From Candidatus Brachythrix odensensis (lineage in GTDB: Bacteria; Chloroflexota; Anaerolineae; J036; Brachytrichaceae): a stretch of 64,000 nucleotides of DNA. The notes beneath the pieces are model-generated. The model saw only the letters and a list, made by a program, of their open reading frames with translations, searched no databases and was not told the origin of the DNA. The stretch covers positions 124,001-188,000 of the forward strand of contig JADKDT010000005.1 in the NCBI GenBank assembly GCA_016714465.1, read 5' to 3'. Positions 62,651-64,000 of the stretch are shown here, piece by piece; positions within the stretch are counted from its first letter, which is position 1; each line of letters starts with the position of its first letter. The position numbers and the translations under genes were made by a program.

Positions 62651-62696
62651 TCAGGTTTGATCAAGTGGGTAAGGTTTGATCAAACCTGATCAAACT
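62644..62696. repeat. Family D TTTGATCA repeat cluster (palindromic)
   Basis: Units GGTTTGATCAGG, GTTTGATCAAG, GGTTTGATCAAACC and CTGATCAAAC are arranged in opposed orientation. The cluster supplies the stop codons of both convergent genes (62648-62650 on plus, 62690-62692 on minus). Confidence 0.88.
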
Positions 62697-63331
62697 CTCA
62701 ACAGCCAGATCGTAACCGCGGCGCGTTCCGTGCCCATATTCCGCTGCCAGAAGCTGAATCCGGCGGCCTCGAAACGGGCCTGGGCGGCGTCGGCGATGGC
62801 GCGCGGGTCCGACCGGCCGCTGGTGAGGCGGAAGGCCAGGCGGGCGAGGCGGGAGAGTGGATCCTCTTTGATCATACGCACGCCCGGGACGATGACGGCC
62901 CGCCCGCCGGGCTGCAGCACGCGGTGAATCTCGGCCAAAACCGTTGGATCAAAGATAAAAGCAGCCGGGAAGGTGGCGACCACGCAGCCGAAGCTCGCGT
63001 CGGCAAAGGGCAGGCGGGCGACATCGGCCTGAGCCAGGCGCGGCGGGCGGCCGCCAGCGCTCAGGTTGCGCCAGGCCAGCCGGCCCATCTGAGGCGAGAG
63101 ATCGATCCCGACCGCGTCGAGGTCGCGCGCGCGGATGCGGGCGTGCAGGTGGCCGGGGCCATGGCCGATCTCGAGCACCCGAACCTCGTCGGGGATGAAG
63201 GACAGCGCCATCGCCCCCCACTCGCGCCATTCGCCAAACGAGACCAGGCTGGCGACGAGGTCATACGCCCCGGCGAAGCGGGTATAGAGCAGGTCAAAGG
63301 CGGCCCGGGCGAAGGACGAAAGCGCGTTCAC
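62690..63331 (-). CDS. Class I SAM-dependent methyltransferase
   Basis: 213 residues. Motif I is VRVLEIGHGPGHLHARIRAR, followed by AVGIDLSPQMGRLAWRNL, ADVARLPFADASFGCVVATF and HRVLQPGGRAVIVPGV. The UbiE/Methyltransf_11 type. The start is GTG at 63331, placed by a TACACT hexamer eight bases upstream. Substrate unknown. The stop codon is provided by a family D repeat. Confidence 0.88.
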   Translation of the reverse strand: MNALSSFARAAFDLLYTRFAGAYDLVASLVSFGEWREWGAMALSFIPDEVRVLEIGHGPGHLHARIRARDLDAVGIDLSPQMGRLAWRNLSAGGRPPRLAQADVARLPFADASFGCVVATFPAAFIFDPTVLAEIHRVLQPGGRAVIVPGVRMIKEDPLSRLARLAFRLTSGRSDPRAIADAAQARFEAAGFSFWQRNMGTERAAVTIWLLRV

Positions 63332-63339
63332 GGGCGGCT

Positions 63340-63345
63340 AGTGTA
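63340..63345 (-). promoter_or_regulatory. TANNNT -10 element for the methyltransferase gene
   Basis: TACACT on the minus strand, eight bases before the GTG start at 63331. It lies just beyond the 3' end of the neighbouring surface-protein gene. Confidence 0.5.
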
Positions 63346-63359
63346 GCGGGGCGATACCC

Positions 63360-64000
63360 CTACCTCAACACCCTCGGCGCGAACACAATTCCCCGGCAGT
63401 TGTTCTGCCCAAACTCCGAGGTGCCCAGCGGCACGAGCACGGCAACATCCACCAGCACCGTGTAGCAGCCCACCTGGCGCAGAACGGCGTTGGTATCCGT
63501 GATCGACCAGTTGCCGTCACTGTCGGTGACATCCGACCCGACATACTGCGCGCCTTCGCCGTAGCCGCTGGGATCCAGCGCGAGGCGATACAACTGGACC
63601 GAGGTCAGGATGAAGAGCACCGACCCTGTCGCCGTCCCGGTGACCACGCCCGTCGCGCGGTTGACCGATTTGATCGTGGCCGTGGGTGGATTCGGAATAT
63701 GCGTGCCATCGATGTTGGCCTGCTTATCGATGCCCAGCCCGCCATTGTTGTAAACCGACAGCCGGTTCCAGAAATTTACTTCCGCGCCGGTGTTGACCCG
63801 AATGCCGTCGCCGGCATTGGCGGCGATGACCGTGCCCGAGATAACATTGAGCGTGCTGCTGATCAGGGCAAATCCGTTCCCGTCATTGCCAATGACGGTG
63901 TTGGCCTCAATGTCGTTGGAATTGGCGCCAGCCTCCAGCCGGGCCCCATCGCCGCCATTCCAGGACAAGGCGTTTTCGAACAGGGTATTCGTGACGGCGC
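63360..64000 (-). CDS. Beta-helix surface protein, C-terminal part (runs off the window)
   Basis: The frame is open to the window edge, so the N-terminal part is missing. What remains is the end of a right-handed beta-helix (TNTLFENALSWNGGDGARLE, NDIEANTVIGNDGNGFALIS, VIAANAGDGIRVNTGAEV), an Ig- or carboxypeptidase-like module (ATIKSVNRATGVVTGTATGS, YVGSDVTDSDGNWSITDT) and the tail GIVFAPRVLR. Like the large protein at 17.6-22.3 kb it is probably an exported surface protein. No anchoring signal other than this tail is visible. Confidence 0.8.
   Translation of the reverse strand, partial: AVTNTLFENALSWNGGDGARLEAGANSNDIEANTVIGNDGNGFALISSTLNVISGTVIAANAGDGIRVNTGAEVNFWNRLSVYNNGGLGIDKQANIDGTHIPNPPTATIKSVNRATGVVTGTATGSVLFILTSVQLYRLALDPSGYGEGAQYVGSDVTDSDGNWSITDTNAVLRQVGCYTVLVDVAVLVPLGTSEFGQNNCRGIVFAPRVLR

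Overview
The window is GC-rich (about two thirds G+C), densely coded, and reads like a chromosomal segment of a Chloroflexota bacterium (Anaerolineae-like), possibly from a metagenome assembly. The evidence is indirect: secreted proteins ending in a short aromatic/Leu-Pro-Arg-x-x-Arg tail, lipoproteins with Pro/Thr-rich linkers, beta-helix/DUF11 surface proteins, the gene repertoire, and an intergenic landscape packed with long palindromes. No rRNA, tRNA, CRISPR array, phage or transposase gene was recognised.

Layout. 1-8 kb: the 3' part of uvrA, a YcaQ-type DNA crosslink glycosylase gene, a GxxExxY gene bracketed by repeats, a VapBC-type pair, fabF, an MBL-fold hydrolase and a PfkB sugar kinase. 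Palindromic repeat families (called A, B and C here) fill the gaps. 8-17.5 kb: BrkB/YihY and DUF998 membrane proteins, a small SpoT-like HD protein, beta-carbonic anhydrase, DUF1905, a ChrB-domain protein, GNAT, DinB, a secreted PHB-depolymerase-like esterase, and an OpgC-acyltransferase/esterase fusion. 17.6-22.3 kb: a very large surface protein of three beta-helix modules and two DUF11 modules, split by one frameshift. 22.4-30.4 kb: methyltransferase, a PLP lyase overlapping an M20 peptidase, lipoproteins, a CPBP protease, DinB and an M24-like protein. 30.4-32.5 kb: aspS, preceded by a short ORF rich in Asn/Asp codons and an intrinsic terminator, which together look like a ribosome-dependent attenuator. 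32.5-38.9 kb: a duplicated repeat block, a P450, a broken zinc-ribbon gene, and a LysR gene divergent from a sulfur operon (rhodanese, MBL-rhodanese, TauE). 38.9-44.6 kb: a broken arylsulfotransferase gene, an epimerase, a small conserved protein plus GNAT, and an SnoaL/ankyrin/membrane protein group. 44.7-50.6 kb: a DUF485-ActP acetate transport operon ending in a giant PHP-Cache-PAS-CBS-nucleotidyltransferase sensor. 50.7-64 kb: metabolic genes (COG2509 flavoprotein, Thr/Ser dehydratase, CorA, YfbR-like HD, isopropylmalate-dehydrogenase-like enzyme), a decayed SGNH/ECF42/YCII group, nitrilase, aldo-keto reductase, a DUF255 thioredoxin-like protein, a methyltransferase and the end of another beta-helix surface protein.

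Three cross-cutting signals stand out. First, many genes have a TANNNT -10-like hexamer placed only 6-8 nt before the start codon, which suggests abundant leaderless mRNAs. Second, nearly every intergenic gap carries a long, often perfect, inverted repeat, and several repeats supply the start or stop codons of neighbouring genes. Third, at least nine genes are interrupted by single frameshifts, many in G/C homopolymers, so uncorrected sequencing indels are a serious alternative to true pseudogenes.
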